A stretch of DNA of 64,000 nt. It comes from Planctomycetota bacterium. Lineage in GTDB: Bacteria > Planctomycetota > B15-G4 > SIAN01. The notes under the pieces are model-generated. The model had not been told where the DNA came from. It saw only the letters and a list, made by a program, of their open reading frames with translations, and did no database searches. A program made the position numbers and the translations under genes. This document shows, one piece after another, positions 52,033 to 62,351 of the stretch. The first letter of the stretch is position 1; each line of letters starts with the position of its first letter. Location: NCBI GenBank assembly GCA_028289345.1, contig JANQQL010000042.1:356893-420892 (forward strand), in the 5' to 3' direction.

Positions 52033-54528
52033 TCAGTGAGGGTTCTCCGGCCACGCGTGTTTGGGGTAACGACCCCGCAAGTCTTTGCGAACTTGTTGGT
52101 AGGTGTTCTTCCAGAAGCTCTCCAGGTCTTGGGTGATCTGTGCGGGGCGATGGTTGGGGGCCAAGAGGTGCAGCAGGACGGGAACCTTGCCGCGAGCGAC
52201 CCGAGGAGTTTCTTTCACGCCGAACATTTGTTGGATCTTGACCGGAAGAATCGGCGGCCCTTCGGCGGAATACTGCAATCGAACTCGGGTGCCCTGCGGC
52301 GTCGTCCAACTTTCCGGAGCAAGGCGATCCAGTTCCTTGCGCTGAGCGAATGAGAGAATCGAACCGACCGATTGCTCGAGAGAGAGCTTTCGAAACTCGG
52401 TCAATCCGACCACGTGGGGATGGATGGACAAGAGGAACGCCGTGAGCTCCTGGTTGCCGGTGTCGGGCAGGTCGACCTCGGGCAAATGTCGCTGCAGGAA
52501 GCGAATTCGCTCGATCCATTGCCGGGCCTTGGGTTGTTTCTCCAGCACTGCATCAAGGCTTTCGCTCAAGACCGGACCCAGGTGACGGCGCACCTCTTCA
52601 GCCGTCGGTTTGCGTGACTGGGACGAGAGAGCAAGGTCGTGGTACGACTCCGTGCGTTGGGCGATCACTCGCTCGCGCTTGGCGTCGTACTGGGCACTGT
52701 CCGTGACTCGAATCGAGTCGGGAAACAGCTGGCGCAACCATTCCGGTTCGATCGAGGTGGCGACGGAAACCCACGCCTCACTCTGCTCTCCGCGCGCTCC
52801 GTCCTGCAATCGGATTGCGATCCAGAAGGGGGCGTCATGGACGCTACTGCTGCGTGCGAGCTTCAAGCCGCGCCCGCCGACCATCCTCGCTTGGGAGGTC
52901 CCGGGACGGGCGCGGGCCACTCGGTCCGGAAACGCCTGCAACAACAAGCGACGCAGCGATGTCTCCCGCTCGCCCTCCCCCGTTTCCGAGGCCGGGGCTG
53001 CGGCTGCGGCGACGGTTCGTCGCACGAGTTCTTTCTTCAAGCGTTGGACCTGACGGAGGGCGGTCTCTGAAACGTGGCTCGCAAGCCTGGATTGCGAAGA
53101 CTGGCAAAGGTCGCGGCGTCGAAGGAGGTCGCACGGACCTCGGGTGCCTGGGTCATCTCGCTGCGGACGCAAGATGTCTCTTTCTTCGAGCAGCGCCACG
53201 AACAGCGCGGCATCGTCGAGGAATCCGGCGTCGCGCCCGGCCAGAAGCAGGCGAGCATGGCGGGGGATGACGGGCAACACCGCCATCTCTCGGCCGAGTT
53301 TCGTCAGGCTGTCTTCCGGCGTGACGGCACCCAGTTCCCGGAGCAACTGTTGGGCAGCCGCGAGGTGATCGCTGGGCGGAGAGTCGAAGAACCGAAAGTC
53401 TGCGGGGTGGGTGCCCCAGTGAAGGAGCTGCAGGAACAGCTGAGAGAGTTCCGTGCGGCGAATCTCGGGCACCGCTTGCGGTGGCAGGGAGGCTTCTTCC
53501 GCGCGAGACCAAAGGCGAACCGCGACTCCGGGTCCCTGGCGACCGGCCCGCCCTGCGCGCTGATCGGCGGATTGCTGGCTGATCCAAACGTGTTCCAGGC
53601 GCTCCAGGCCGCGGCGCGAATCGAAACGAACCTGGCGCTCTTCTCCGCTGTCGATCACCAGATCCACCCCGTCCACGGTCAATGAGGTTTCTGCGACGTT
53701 GGTGGAAAGGAGGATCTTGCGCCTTCCCGAGGGTTGCAGAACTCGTTGTTGTTGTTCCAGCGGCAAGCTTCCGTGCAGGATCTGAACATCGACGTCCGAG
53801 CTTTGGGCCCAGCGATTCAAGCGCTGGGCGACCTTTCGGATCTCTTGCATTCCTGGCAAGAAAACCAGCTGGTTGCCCTGATGCTCGGGAAACCAACGTC
53901 GGATCGACGCGGCCACGTGATCGCTGATGGGGAGGAGTCGGTCCCGTGGTTCGTGATGAGTGGTCAGGGGCCACTGGCGACCTTCGGCACGAACGATGGG
54001 AGCGCCGCCGAGGTACGCGGCGATGGGCTCAGGGGCCAGGGTTGCCGACATCACCACGAGTTGCAGGTCGGGACGGGCCGACTGACGGACGTCGACCAGG
54101 AGTCCGAGCAACAAATCCAGGTCGATGCTCCGCTCGTGAAACTCATCGAGAATCACCGCGGACACGCCGTCCAAGAAGGGATCCCGTTGCAACTGCTGCA
54201 AGAGGATTCCCTCAGTCACGAACAGCAAGCGGGTCGAGGCGCAGCGCTTTCGATCGTAGCGAACGTGGTAGCCCACCCGGTTCCCAAGTTCACTGTGGAG
54301 TTCTTCTGCCACTCGACACGCGGCCAATCGGGCCGCAACTCGTCGGGGCTGCACGACCAGGACCGTTCTCGATTGCGCGGGTTCCCGTTCCAGCAATGCG
54401 ACAGGCACCCGAGTGGTCTTTCCGGCCCCTGGCGGCGCGAGGATCACCAATCGCCCATGGGACTCCAATGCTTGGACGATCGCCGGGAGGTGAGGGTCGA
54501 TTGGAAGTTGCTGACTCGGCGGGGCCAA
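52033..54528 (-). CDS. hrpB: ATP-dependent helicase HrpB
   Basis: An 831-residue DExH-box helicase. Walker A is APPGAGKTTR, the DEAH-type motif II is LDEFHERS, motif III is SATLAP, and motif VI reads QRAGRAGRQGPG. Linker and HA2-type domains follow, and the C-terminal HrpB-specific domain is present (TTPQGTRVRLQY, PVLLHLLAPNHRPAQITQDLESFWKNTY). Normal length for the family. The start is TTG at 54528, with only 20 bp to the divergent hydrolase start; no Shine-Dalgarno is seen, so an internal later start is possible. Confidence 0.94.
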   Translation of the reverse strand: MAPPSQQLPIDPHLPAIVQALESHGRLVILAPPGAGKTTRVPVALLEREPAQSRTVLVVQPRRVAARLAACRVAEELHSELGNRVGYHVRYDRKRCASTRLLFVTEGILLQQLQRDPFLDGVSAVILDEFHERSIDLDLLLGLLVDVRQSARPDLQLVVMSATLAPEPIAAYLGGAPIVRAEGRQWPLTTHHEPRDRLLPISDHVAASIRRWFPEHQGNQLVFLPGMQEIRKVAQRLNRWAQSSDVDVQILHGSLPLEQQQRVLQPSGRRKILLSTNVAETSLTVDGVDLVIDSGEERQVRFDSRRGLERLEHVWISQQSADQRAGRAGRQGPGVAVRLWSRAEEASLPPQAVPEIRRTELSQLFLQLLHWGTHPADFRFFDSPPSDHLAAAQQLLRELGAVTPEDSLTKLGREMAVLPVIPRHARLLLAGRDAGFLDDAALFVALLEERDILRPQRDDPGTRGPCDLLRRRDLCQSSQSRLASHVSETALRQVQRLKKELVRRTVAAAAAPASETGEGERETSLRRLLLQAFPDRVARARPGTSQARMVGGRGLKLARSSSVHDAPFWIAIRLQDGARGEQSEAWVSVATSIEPEWLRQLFPDSIRVTDSAQYDAKRERVIAQRTESYHDLALSSQSRKPTAEEVRRHLGPVLSESLDAVLEKQPKARQWIERIRFLQRHLPEVDLPDTGNQELTAFLLSIHPHVVGLTEFRKLSLEQSVGSILSFAQRKELDRLAPESWTTPQGTRVRLQYSAEGPPILPVKIQQMFGVKETPRVARGKVPVLLHLLAPNHRPAQITQDLESFWKNTYQQVRKDLRGRYPKHAWPENPH

Positions 54529-54548
54529 ATCGATTAGCCTCCCGGTTC

Positions 54549-55292
54549 ATGAATGGCAAAGGTCGAGCAGCGGTCGTGAGACGAGTCGGTGGAATTCTCC
54601 TGTTTTTTGGGGCCGCACCGATCGCTCTTCCTCAGGAAACCACGTCGATGACCCGGGAGCAGGCAGCGCCGGACCCAGTCGAGCCAGACCAAGTGTCGTC
54701 GCGGATGATCGAGTGCTCGTCGGGAGCTGTTCATGTCCTGGAAGTGGGACCGAGGTCCGGCCCCGACGTGCTCCTGCTGCACGGTGCACGGTTTCATTCC
54801 GGCACTTGGCGAGAGCTGGGGACTCTGGAATTCTTGGCGGAACGCGGCTTTCACGTGGTGGCCATGGACGTGCCGGGTTACGGGCAGTCGCCGAAGTCTG
54901 CCGAGTTTCGTCTGTCCCACGCAATCGATGCCCTGAAACTGCAGCGCCCGGTCGTGTTGGCCGCGTCCATGAGTGGCCGCGCCACGTTCGAGTTGCTGCG
55001 CGCCGAACCCGAAAAAGTCGGCGGACTGGTCGCCGTGGCGCCGGTCGGAATTCCGGAGTTCCTGGACGAAGGCGGGACTCTTTCGGTGCCGACGCTGGCA
55101 CTCTGGGGAGCCAAGGATCGACTGATTCCCTTGACCCTTGCCGATCGACTCGTCGCCGCGACGCCCCAAGCCAAGAAGGTCGTGCTCGAGGGGGCCGATC
55201 ATCCGTGTTATCTGGATCGTCCCGAAGAGTTCCATCTGGCCCTTGCGGAGTTCTTGCAACCCTTCGTCTCTTCGCCCCCTGATTCCAAGTAG
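54549..55292 (+). CDS. Exported alpha/beta hydrolase
   Basis: A 247-residue hydrolase with a predicted signal peptide (VGGILLFFGAAPIALPQ). The strand LLLHGARFHSGTW is followed by the nucleophile elbow AASMSGRA (Ser about residue 140), LWGAKDRLIP with the acid, and GADHPCYLDRP with the His. The order fits the ABHD14/CIB-like group of the fold. Divergent from hrpB and followed 80 bp later by a methyltransferase gene. Confidence 0.78.
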   Translation: MNGKGRAAVVRRVGGILLFFGAAPIALPQETTSMTREQAAPDPVEPDQVSSRMIECSSGAVHVLEVGPRSGPDVLLLHGARFHSGTWRELGTLEFLAERGFHVVAMDVPGYGQSPKSAEFRLSHAIDALKLQRPVVLAASMSGRATFELLRAEPEKVGGLVAVAPVGIPEFLDEGGTLSVPTLALWGAKDRLIPLTLADRLVAATPQAKKVVLEGADHPCYLDRPEEFHLALAEFLQPFVSSPPDSK

Positions 55293-55371
55293 TCCGTTCC
55301 TCGACCATTCGTGATTTCTCCGCGAGAGAGACCAGCCGTTTCTCCAGGTTCGGCAAAGAAAGGATCTGTTC

Positions 55372-56028
55372 ATGCTGCCCCGAGTGCTCGAACCAGAAGT
55401 CATGGACACCGAGCAAGAAGCACTCGACTACGACACCATGGACCACGGTTCCGTGAACGAGAAGTTCCTGGACGACTTGTTGGAGGAGGGGCGGCTCGAC
55501 CATTGGACCCTCGACCTGGGAACCGGTACTGCCCAGATTCCCATCGCTTTGTGTCGAAGAATTCCCGAGGTCTGCGTGGTGGGAGTGGACTTGGCAGAGA
55601 GCATGCTCGCCCAGGGGCGCAAGAATGTGGAGGCCGCCGGGTTCGCCGACCGGGTGCGCCTCGAGCTCGCGGATGCCAAGGCCTTGCCCTATCCGGACGG
55701 AAGCTTCGGTTCGGTGATGTCCAACAGCATCATCCATCACATTCCCGAGCCTCGAGATGCCTTTGCCGAACTTCGCCGGGTCACCGCCTCGGAGGGGTAC
55801 TTGTTCCTGCGGGACCTCTTGCGCCCGTGGGGGGAGCCGGAGGTGAAGCATCTGGTCGAGACTTATGCCGCCGACTGCAATTCTCATCAACGGATGTTGT
55901 TCGAGAACTCACTGCGGGCAGCTCTGACCTTGGATGAGGTTCGCGCCTTGGTGAAGGACTTGGGATTCCCTCCATCCACGGTGAAGCAGACCAGCGATCG
56001 ACATTGGACTTGGAGTGCCCATGTCTGA
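55372..56028 (+). CDS. Class I SAM-dependent methyltransferase
   Basis: A 218-residue protein. Motif I is LDLGTGTAQIPI, the acidic loop is VVGVDLAESML, motif II is NSIIHHIPEPRDAF, and motif III is EGYLFLRD. This is the UbiE-like Methyltransf_11 pattern. The substrate is not known. AAAGGA lies ahead of the ATG. Its last 8 bases overlap the start of the YfhO-like gene. Confidence 0.85.
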   Translation: MLPRVLEPEVMDTEQEALDYDTMDHGSVNEKFLDDLLEEGRLDHWTLDLGTGTAQIPIALCRRIPEVCVVGVDLAESMLAQGRKNVEAAGFADRVRLELADAKALPYPDGSFGSVMSNSIIHHIPEPRDAFAELRRVTASEGYLFLRDLLRPWGEPEVKHLVETYAADCNSHQRMLFENSLRAALTLDEVRALVKDLGFPPSTVKQTSDRHWTWSAHV

Positions 56029-58495
56029 AACGGGAGCGTCTCGCTCTCCTTTCTTGGAGCGTGGGAGCACGCTGCTCGTTCTGGTGGCGGCGATTGCGGT
56101 GCTGCTGTTCGAGCCCTTGTTCCAGGGCGCTGCACCACTGAGCTTCGACAACCGGATCTTTCCGCCGTTCGTCGTGCACACACCCGACGACGGGTTTCGG
56201 GGAGAGATGAACTTCGCCACCTCGGACATCAACGGTTTCGTGATGCCCGAAGCGATCTCTTCCCTGGAGCGCCTGAAACGAGGCGAACTCCCGCACTGGA
56301 ATCCCTACTTGATGGCGGGTCAGCCGCTGCTTGCCGATTTGGGTTTTCCGGTCTTCTATCCCACGACATTGCTGTTCCTGGTCTTGCCGTTGTTCTTGGC
56401 GCAGAGCTGGTCCTTGGCTCTTCACCTGTTGTTCCTGGGCCTGGGCACCTCGTGGTTGCTTCGTCGTCACGGCCGAGGGACTCAGGCGGCGCTGTGTGGC
56501 GCATTGGTGGCGATGCTGTGCAGCTTCGTCGTGTTTCGCCTGCACATCCCTCATTTCGTACGCACCGTTGCCTGGTGTCCGTGGTTGTTCTTGGGAGCGG
56601 AGTCCCTGGTTGCTCGACCCCGGGTGCGCACGGCTGCCTGGCTGGGACTCGGGATCGGCGCGTCGCTGCTCGCCGGCATGCCGCAAACCGCGCTGCTGCA
56701 ATTGTTCGCGGTGGGGATTCGAGCACTGCTCCTCTTGCAGCAAGAGTCCGCGGGAAACCGGTGGCGGGTGGTGCGCGCCGGGCTGCTTGCTGGGGGCCTT
56801 GGGGCTTTGGTGTCGGCGGTCCAGTTGCTTCCTGCCAGCGAGCTGCTGAGTGAGTCGTGGCGACAGGGAGGACTGCCGCGATCGGAACTGGTTCGCAAGC
56901 GATGGGAGCCGGAGTGTGGGCTGGCATCCGTGGCGCCGCATTTCTTCGGCAATCCGGTGCAGGAGGTCTCTGCGGACTCCGACCTGCGGCGAGTCGCGGA
57001 GTTCCCGAGCCATCGTCGCTGGTTGGTGCCCGACGTGCAAAACAACGTGGTCGAGAACACGGTGTATGTCGGGCTCGTCACCCTGCTTCTGGTGCTCTTG
57101 GCCATTCGCTGCCAGAGATCGGGGGATCGGTTCTTCGCCGCCGCTCTGGTTCTGTCGTTGTGCCTGGCGGCATGCGTCCCGGGAATCATCGATGTGTTTC
57201 GGTGGTTGCCAGGATTCTCCGCCGGAAGCCCCAAGCGCGTGCTTTGGATCGCCAGTTTTGCTCTCGCTTGGCTGGCCTCGTCTGGCATGCAGGGACTGCT
57301 GGACAAACCGCAAGCTCGCTGGCTGTTTTTGGGGAGCGCTGGATTCCTGGCGGCCTCGGTGGTCGGCTTGCTTCCCTACGAGCAGTGGTGGTTCCCCGGA
57401 GAAACCGTCGACGACCGCGCGTGGTTTCGTGCCGAGTTGCAACGCGATTGGGTCAGCCTGGCATTTTCAGGTGCTGCTCTCGGTGGGAGTGCATTGTTGC
57501 TCCGGCATCGACCAAAGCTGACCGCGGCGCTGTTGAATCTGGTGCTGGCGTTCGACTTGGTTTCCCTCGGGCGAGACTTCAATCCGCCTCAGTCACCGGA
57601 CCAGCAATTTGCCACCACTCCTTCCTTGGAGTGGCTGCGAGAGCAGGGAGTCGAGGACACCTGGCGCTTCGTCCCGTTTCGCGCCGACTACTTGCTGGGA
57701 GGAGGCTTGGCTCAGGTCTTTCATCTGCGCAACGCGGCGGGGGTGGCCGCCATGTTGGATCGCGAGACGGGGGAATTCCTGCAGCTGATCGAGGCGGACA
57801 TCCTCGACGAGCAGGATCCGCGATTCATTCGCTCTCTTCAGATGCCACAGTCCTTGACATCGCCGTTGCTGGACTTTCTCGGCGTGCGTTTTGTCGTGAC
57901 CAGCGTCGAAGGATTCCTCGAGTTGGAGCATGCTTGCAAGAGCGACGCGGAGCTTCCTCGCGACCAGCAGCGCCTCGCCGGGCTGAACCTGGTGCTTCGT
58001 CACGATGACGAACGGATTGCCATCTATGAGCGGCCCGATCCCTGTCCGCCTGCGTTCACCGTGCCGTCGGTGCGCCGCATCTCCGACCCCGAGGAGCGTC
58101 GGGACTTCTTGGCATCGAACGACTTTCGACCTCGCGAGGAGGCGGTGGTGGACGGGGAAGTCCCCGCCGAGTGGCTCACCCGTGAGTGGTCGACTCCCGA
58201 GGTGGAGTTCCGGCGCACCTCGTCCCAGGGGATCGATCTACGGTTGTCCACGCCCTCGAGCGCCTTCCTTGTGGTCTCGGAATCCTGGTTTCCGGGTTGG
58301 CGGTGTCGCCTCGGAGACGAAGAGATTCCCTTGCACCGAGTCAACCACGGGTTCCTTGGATTCGAGGTGCCCCCGGGCGACCACCAGGTGCAGCTTTTCT
58401 ACGACAGCCCCTGGTTTCCGGGCATGATGGTGTTGCACGTGGTGGCCGTGGCGGCCGGTATGATCTTGTGGCTGCGCCGTGGCGGGCGAGCATGA
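56021..58495 (+). CDS. YfhO-family membrane protein
   Basis: An 824-residue membrane protein of the YfhO/GT-C-like group. The N-terminal half holds about 13 hydrophobic helices and the DFxxPFxxH-like early loop (FPPFVVHTPDD, then LMAGQPLLADLGFPVFYP); the C-terminal 250 residues are a periplasmic beta-rich domain ending with a helix (VLHVVAVAAGMILWL). YfhO proteins are linked to lipoteichoic-acid glycosylation in Bacillus; the substrate here is open. The ATG at 56021 overlaps the methyltransferase stop; a GTG at 56015 is also in frame. Confidence 0.85.
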   Translation: MSETGASRSPFLERGSTLLVLVAAIAVLLFEPLFQGAAPLSFDNRIFPPFVVHTPDDGFRGEMNFATSDINGFVMPEAISSLERLKRGELPHWNPYLMAGQPLLADLGFPVFYPTTLLFLVLPLFLAQSWSLALHLLFLGLGTSWLLRRHGRGTQAALCGALVAMLCSFVVFRLHIPHFVRTVAWCPWLFLGAESLVARPRVRTAAWLGLGIGASLLAGMPQTALLQLFAVGIRALLLLQQESAGNRWRVVRAGLLAGGLGALVSAVQLLPASELLSESWRQGGLPRSELVRKRWEPECGLASVAPHFFGNPVQEVSADSDLRRVAEFPSHRRWLVPDVQNNVVENTVYVGLVTLLLVLLAIRCQRSGDRFFAAALVLSLCLAACVPGIIDVFRWLPGFSAGSPKRVLWIASFALAWLASSGMQGLLDKPQARWLFLGSAGFLAASVVGLLPYEQWWFPGETVDDRAWFRAELQRDWVSLAFSGAALGGSALLLRHRPKLTAALLNLVLAFDLVSLGRDFNPPQSPDQQFATTPSLEWLREQGVEDTWRFVPFRADYLLGGGLAQVFHLRNAAGVAAMLDRETGEFLQLIEADILDEQDPRFIRSLQMPQSLTSPLLDFLGVRFVVTSVEGFLELEHACKSDAELPRDQQRLAGLNLVLRHDDERIAIYERPDPCPPAFTVPSVRRISDPEERRDFLASNDFRPREEAVVDGEVPAEWLTREWSTPEVEFRRTSSQGIDLRLSTPSSAFLVVSESWFPGWRCRLGDEEIPLHRVNHGFLGFEVPPGDHQVQLFYDSPWFPGMMVLHVVAVAAGMILWLRRGGRA

Positions 58496-58510
58496 TCGTG
58501 GACCATCGTC

Positions 58511-59698
58511 ATGAGCGAATCCAGCGAAGCGCTGCGCACCATCCTGCACGTGGATCTCGATGCGTTCTACGCGGCGGTCGAGGTGCGCGAGAACCCCACT
58601 CTTCGCGGCCAGCCGTTGATCATCGGCGCCGACCCCCAAGCCGGCAAAGGCCGTGGAGTGGTGTGCACCGCGAGCTACGAGGCTCGCGAGTATGGGGTGC
58701 ATTCGGCGATGCCGGTGTCGCGTGCCTATCGGCTTTGTCCTCAAGGCATCTACCTGCCTCCTCGTCCCAAGCTCTATGGGGAGAGTTCTCAGCGCTTCTT
58801 TCAGATTTTGAAGCGGTTTTCCAATCTGGTCGAGCCGCTCAGCATCGATGAAGCATTCGTCGATGTCACCGGCAGTCAGCGCCTGTTTGGCGACGGCGAA
58901 GCGATCGCTGAACAGATTCAAGCCGCAGTCCAGGAAGAAGAGCACATCACCGCTTCCATCGGCGTCGCACCAGTCAAGTTCGCGGCCAAAATCGCCTCCG
59001 ACCTGCGCAAGCCCAGGGGACTGGTGGTGGTCGATCCACAGCGACTTCAGGAGTTCCTGGATCCGCTTCCGGTGAAGCGCCTGTTCGGAGCGGGTCCCCG
59101 AGCGCTCGAACGGTTTCGTTCCCTCGGGATTCACACCCTTGGAGAGCTTCGCCAGCTTTCTCGAGAGGCTCTGCAAGTCGAGTTTGGCGACGCCGCCGCC
59201 GATCACTACTACCGACTGTGCCGAGGCGAGGATCCTCGCGCCGTGGTGCCGGACCGGGGACGCAAGTCCTTGGGAAAGGAAACCACCTTCTCCGAGGACG
59301 TGGCCGATCGAGCCCGAGTTCGCCGGACTCTGATGGAACTAGCCGAGTCGGTGGTTCGCAGTCTTCGCCGAGAACAACTGCGAGGTCGCACGGTGACCAT
59401 CAAGTTGCGCACCGAAGATTTCCGGACGGTGACGCGCAGCGCCACTTTGGCCGAACCGGCGGACACCCTGGAAGCGATCTGGCCGACCGCCGAAGAATTG
59501 TTCCAGTCTGCCGACCAGACGGTGCTCGCGATTCGGCTGATTGGCATCTCGCTTTCTCAGCTCGGGGCTCCTCAGCGAGGGCTGTTTGCTCACGAAGGGG
59601 AAGAGAAAAGTCGCCGGCTGGGTGCGACTCTCGACGAATTGCGCCAGCGGTTCGGCGGGGCAGCGGTGACTCGTGGCACTTATCTGAACGATTCTTGA
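58511..59698 (+). CDS. dinB: DNA polymerase IV (DinB, Y family)
   Basis: A 395-residue translesion polymerase. Motif HVDLDAFYAAVE, the Tyr steric region, YSASYEAR-type 'VVCTASYEAREYGV', catalytic SIDEAFVDV, and the HhH SIGVAPVKFAAKIASD are present. A little-finger domain follows (FSEDVADRARV to about residue 355). A possible clamp-binding QRGLF lies near residue 365, in place of the usual C-terminal QLVLGL. It starts 16 bp after the YfhO stop. Confidence 0.95.
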   Translation: MSESSEALRTILHVDLDAFYAAVEVRENPTLRGQPLIIGADPQAGKGRGVVCTASYEAREYGVHSAMPVSRAYRLCPQGIYLPPRPKLYGESSQRFFQILKRFSNLVEPLSIDEAFVDVTGSQRLFGDGEAIAEQIQAAVQEEEHITASIGVAPVKFAAKIASDLRKPRGLVVVDPQRLQEFLDPLPVKRLFGAGPRALERFRSLGIHTLGELRQLSREALQVEFGDAAADHYYRLCRGEDPRAVVPDRGRKSLGKETTFSEDVADRARVRRTLMELAESVVRSLRREQLRGRTVTIKLRTEDFRTVTRSATLAEPADTLEAIWPTAEELFQSADQTVLAIRLIGISLSQLGAPQRGLFAHEGEEKSRRLGATLDELRQRFGGAAVTRGTYLNDS

Positions 59699-59764
59699 GG
59701 GACGGGAAGCCGGGAATCTTGGGCGCGGCGGTCACCGGGTTTGCGGGCGGCTTTCTTCGGTGGG

Positions 59765-62344
59765 TCAGCGGCCAAACAGCTGGCGCTGCAATTCCAACGC
59801 GCGGGGATCGTCCGGCACTGTTTGCTGCAGGAAGTGCAAGATCTCTTGGGATTCCGCCGGCGCGGTGCGTGCGCGCTGATCGGCGCGTTGCAGGAGCATC
59901 ACGTAACTCGTGGTGAACTCGGCAGACGCCCGGACGCTGTTGCGCAGCTCTTCCACGCCGTTCCCGGTTCCGGACTGGACCACGAACAGACTCTCAAAGT
60001 ACTGGTCCCGAGCATCGATGTACGCCGAAATCTCCTCCACCCGATCCGCGGCTTCGGTGGGGAACAGGGAGTCGAGATCGAGTTGACACTCTGCGAGCAA
60101 CCCTCGGAGCCGGACCGACGGACGTTCGACTTTTGAATACGTGTAACGTGGCGCTTGGAACAGAACCCGGGGGTGATCGTCGGTGTTGAGCGGACCCATC
60201 CCCCCGAACTCTCGAACGGACTGGTCACTGGCGAGCAAGCAGCCAAACAGGTCGTTGTCGTTGGTCATCGCTCGATACAAGAGATCCTGCCGGAGGGCTT
60301 GCTGGGAGCCGACGCGAGATTCGAACCAGTCGGGATGGTAACGACGGGGCGTTTCGCTACCGAGCAAGCCCAGAAGGGGCGTCTCGATGTTGAAGTAAAC
60401 CAGGGTGGCTTCCGCGTGAGGGAACACGTCGGCGAAGGTCCGTGCGATGAGTCGCAGCATTCCCAGGTCCAGCTGGTACACGGGGAGCCACTGGCAAAAC
60501 AATCCGCCGGGTTCGAGGATCTGACGGATGGCTTGAAAGTGTTCGCGGGTGAAGAGGAGGCCCGCACCATCTCGGCCGGGATGAAACAAATCCGCCACCA
60601 CCACGTCGTACCGTCGATCGGTGCAACGAACAAACCGACGGGCGTCGGCGCAGAACATCTCGAACCGGCCCTTGGCCTGGGAGAGCTGGTGGGCCACCTC
60701 GAAGTAGGGCAACGTTTCGAGGACTTCCGGCAGTAACTCGACGGCATCCACTCGGAGTTCCTCGTGAACGGTCGCGGCACCGGCCGTGATGCCGGTCCCG
60801 ACCCCGAGAAACAACGCGGTCGACGGTTCGGAATGAAGGAGAATCGGTAGATGTGCCTGGCGACGGTCGCCGAAGGATTTTCCGGTCGAACCCATCGAGA
60901 AGCGGTCGTTGACCTTGAGGGTGCGATCACCGGGGTTGGACTCGAGGACCGCCACGCTGGCCATCATGCCTTCGTCGTAGTGAATGAGGCGGGCGTGGCC
61001 GAGGGACAGCTGGCGCAACTGCCCCGGCAACACCAGGATCATCAAGGCCCACGCCAGCATGCCGAGACCCAAGCGTTGGTCGAATCGATGTCCGGGGATG
61101 AGCACCAGGTAACCGGTTGCCGCCAACACCAGGCTCCACTTGGCTCCCAGCGCAGGGAGAAGAACGATGCCAAAGATCGGAGGTGCCAGGCAGCTCCCCA
61201 AGGTGTTCCAAGCAAGGGTTCGACCGACTCCGCCATCCGCTTGGCGACCCGCCTGAATCCAGTGACCAAAGGTGAGTCCCATGAGGACTGTGGCGGGTCC
61301 CAAGACCAAGGCCGCGAGGAGGACTTCGGCGACCAACGATCCGGTCATTCCTCCGCCGAGCGCTTCGCGTGTGGATTCGTACACGAGCTTGGCGCGGTGA
61401 AGGGTGGGGACGGCTAAGAAGCAGGCCAGGGCCAAGCCCATCAACAATCCACGGGCGGTCCGATCGAATCCCACTCGGCGAAAGAACCGTTGATAGGCGG
61501 CGGCTCCCAGGGTGGTCCCGGTCAAGTACACGGCCAAGGAACAGGCGAACGTGTAGATCGTGTTCTCCAGGGTTTGTCCCATGACGCGCACACACAGAAC
61601 CTGAAAGCCAATGCCGAGGAAGCCGGTGCCCAGGGCAAGCCAGGTCAACCGTGCGAGTGGAGGGGCTCCCGGCATGGGGAACTGCACTCGTTCGCGTTGC
61701 TTTTCCCCGCGAGCCGGTCCGAACCACACGCCCAGGGCACAGATCCCATTGAGGGCTGCCAGGAGGCAAAGGGTGGTGCGAAACCCCAAGGACGGGGTGA
61801 GCCAGAACGTGGTCACGAGGACTCCCGCGACGGCACCCGCAGTGTTGGCGGCATAGAGGCCCGAGGCGCTGCGGCCGTCGCGTCGCTGCCGTGCATGGAG
61901 TCGCTCGGCCGCGGGGAAGCTCGCCCCCATGGCCAAGGTGGCGGGGAGCAGGGTGAAGAACGGAACGAGAAACGCGACCACCCAATGATGCAGGGCGGAT
62001 CCTTCGATGCCGATCCAGCCGGCGGTTGGCTGTTGGATTCGCGGAACGAGCCAGAGGCTGATCAGGCCCCAAGCGGCGATGGTCCCTTCACAAGCCGCGA
62101 ACCAACGACCGGGCACCCGGCTCCGGCTGACGGCACGATCGAAGCAGCGGGAACCCAAAGCCAGGCCGCCAAAGAACGCGGCAACCACGGCGAGCATGCT
62201 CGGAAACTCATGGCCAATGCCGACTGCGAACAGACGAGTCCAAACGATTTCGTAGCCGAGTGCCGCCGTTCCCGAAAGGAAGACCAGAGCCAGCAGCAGG
62301 AAGCTTGTTCGCGCTTCCTTGGCTTGCGGAGGATGGGTTACCAT
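59765..62344 (-). CDS. Fused MFS-like/spermidine synthase-like protein
   Basis: An 859-residue protein. About 12-14 hydrophobic helices fill the first 460 residues, with FLSGTAALGYEIVWTRLFAVGIG at the start, a signature of fused membrane/spermidine-synthase proteins. A soluble spermidine-synthase-like domain follows at about 470-700: LFLGVGTGITAGA (SAM loop), DAVELLPEVL, FCADARRFV and VVVADLFHPG. The GxGxG loop is kept, but aminopropyl transfer has not been shown for this family. A C-terminal helical extension of some 110 residues follows. The ATG at 62344 lies only 7 bp from the divergent sulfatase start. Confidence 0.86.
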   Translation of the reverse strand: MVTHPPQAKEARTSFLLLALVFLSGTAALGYEIVWTRLFAVGIGHEFPSMLAVVAAFFGGLALGSRCFDRAVSRSRVPGRWFAACEGTIAAWGLISLWLVPRIQQPTAGWIGIEGSALHHWVVAFLVPFFTLLPATLAMGASFPAAERLHARQRRDGRSASGLYAANTAGAVAGVLVTTFWLTPSLGFRTTLCLLAALNGICALGVWFGPARGEKQRERVQFPMPGAPPLARLTWLALGTGFLGIGFQVLCVRVMGQTLENTIYTFACSLAVYLTGTTLGAAAYQRFFRRVGFDRTARGLLMGLALACFLAVPTLHRAKLVYESTREALGGGMTGSLVAEVLLAALVLGPATVLMGLTFGHWIQAGRQADGGVGRTLAWNTLGSCLAPPIFGIVLLPALGAKWSLVLAATGYLVLIPGHRFDQRLGLGMLAWALMILVLPGQLRQLSLGHARLIHYDEGMMASVAVLESNPGDRTLKVNDRFSMGSTGKSFGDRRQAHLPILLHSEPSTALFLGVGTGITAGAATVHEELRVDAVELLPEVLETLPYFEVAHQLSQAKGRFEMFCADARRFVRCTDRRYDVVVADLFHPGRDGAGLLFTREHFQAIRQILEPGGLFCQWLPVYQLDLGMLRLIARTFADVFPHAEATLVYFNIETPLLGLLGSETPRRYHPDWFESRVGSQQALRQDLLYRAMTNDNDLFGCLLASDQSVREFGGMGPLNTDDHPRVLFQAPRYTYSKVERPSVRLRGLLAECQLDLDSLFPTEAADRVEEISAYIDARDQYFESLFVVQSGTGNGVEELRNSVRASAEFTTSYVMLLQRADQRARTAPAESQEILHFLQQTVPDDPRALELQRQLFGR

Positions 62345-62351
62345 GCCCGCC

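Noticed and set aside
60316..60327. tRNA T-loop-like GGTTCGAATCTC on the minus strand
   Set aside because: It lies inside the spermidine-synthase-like coding region (codes DWFESR), with no acceptor stem, D or anticodon arm around it.
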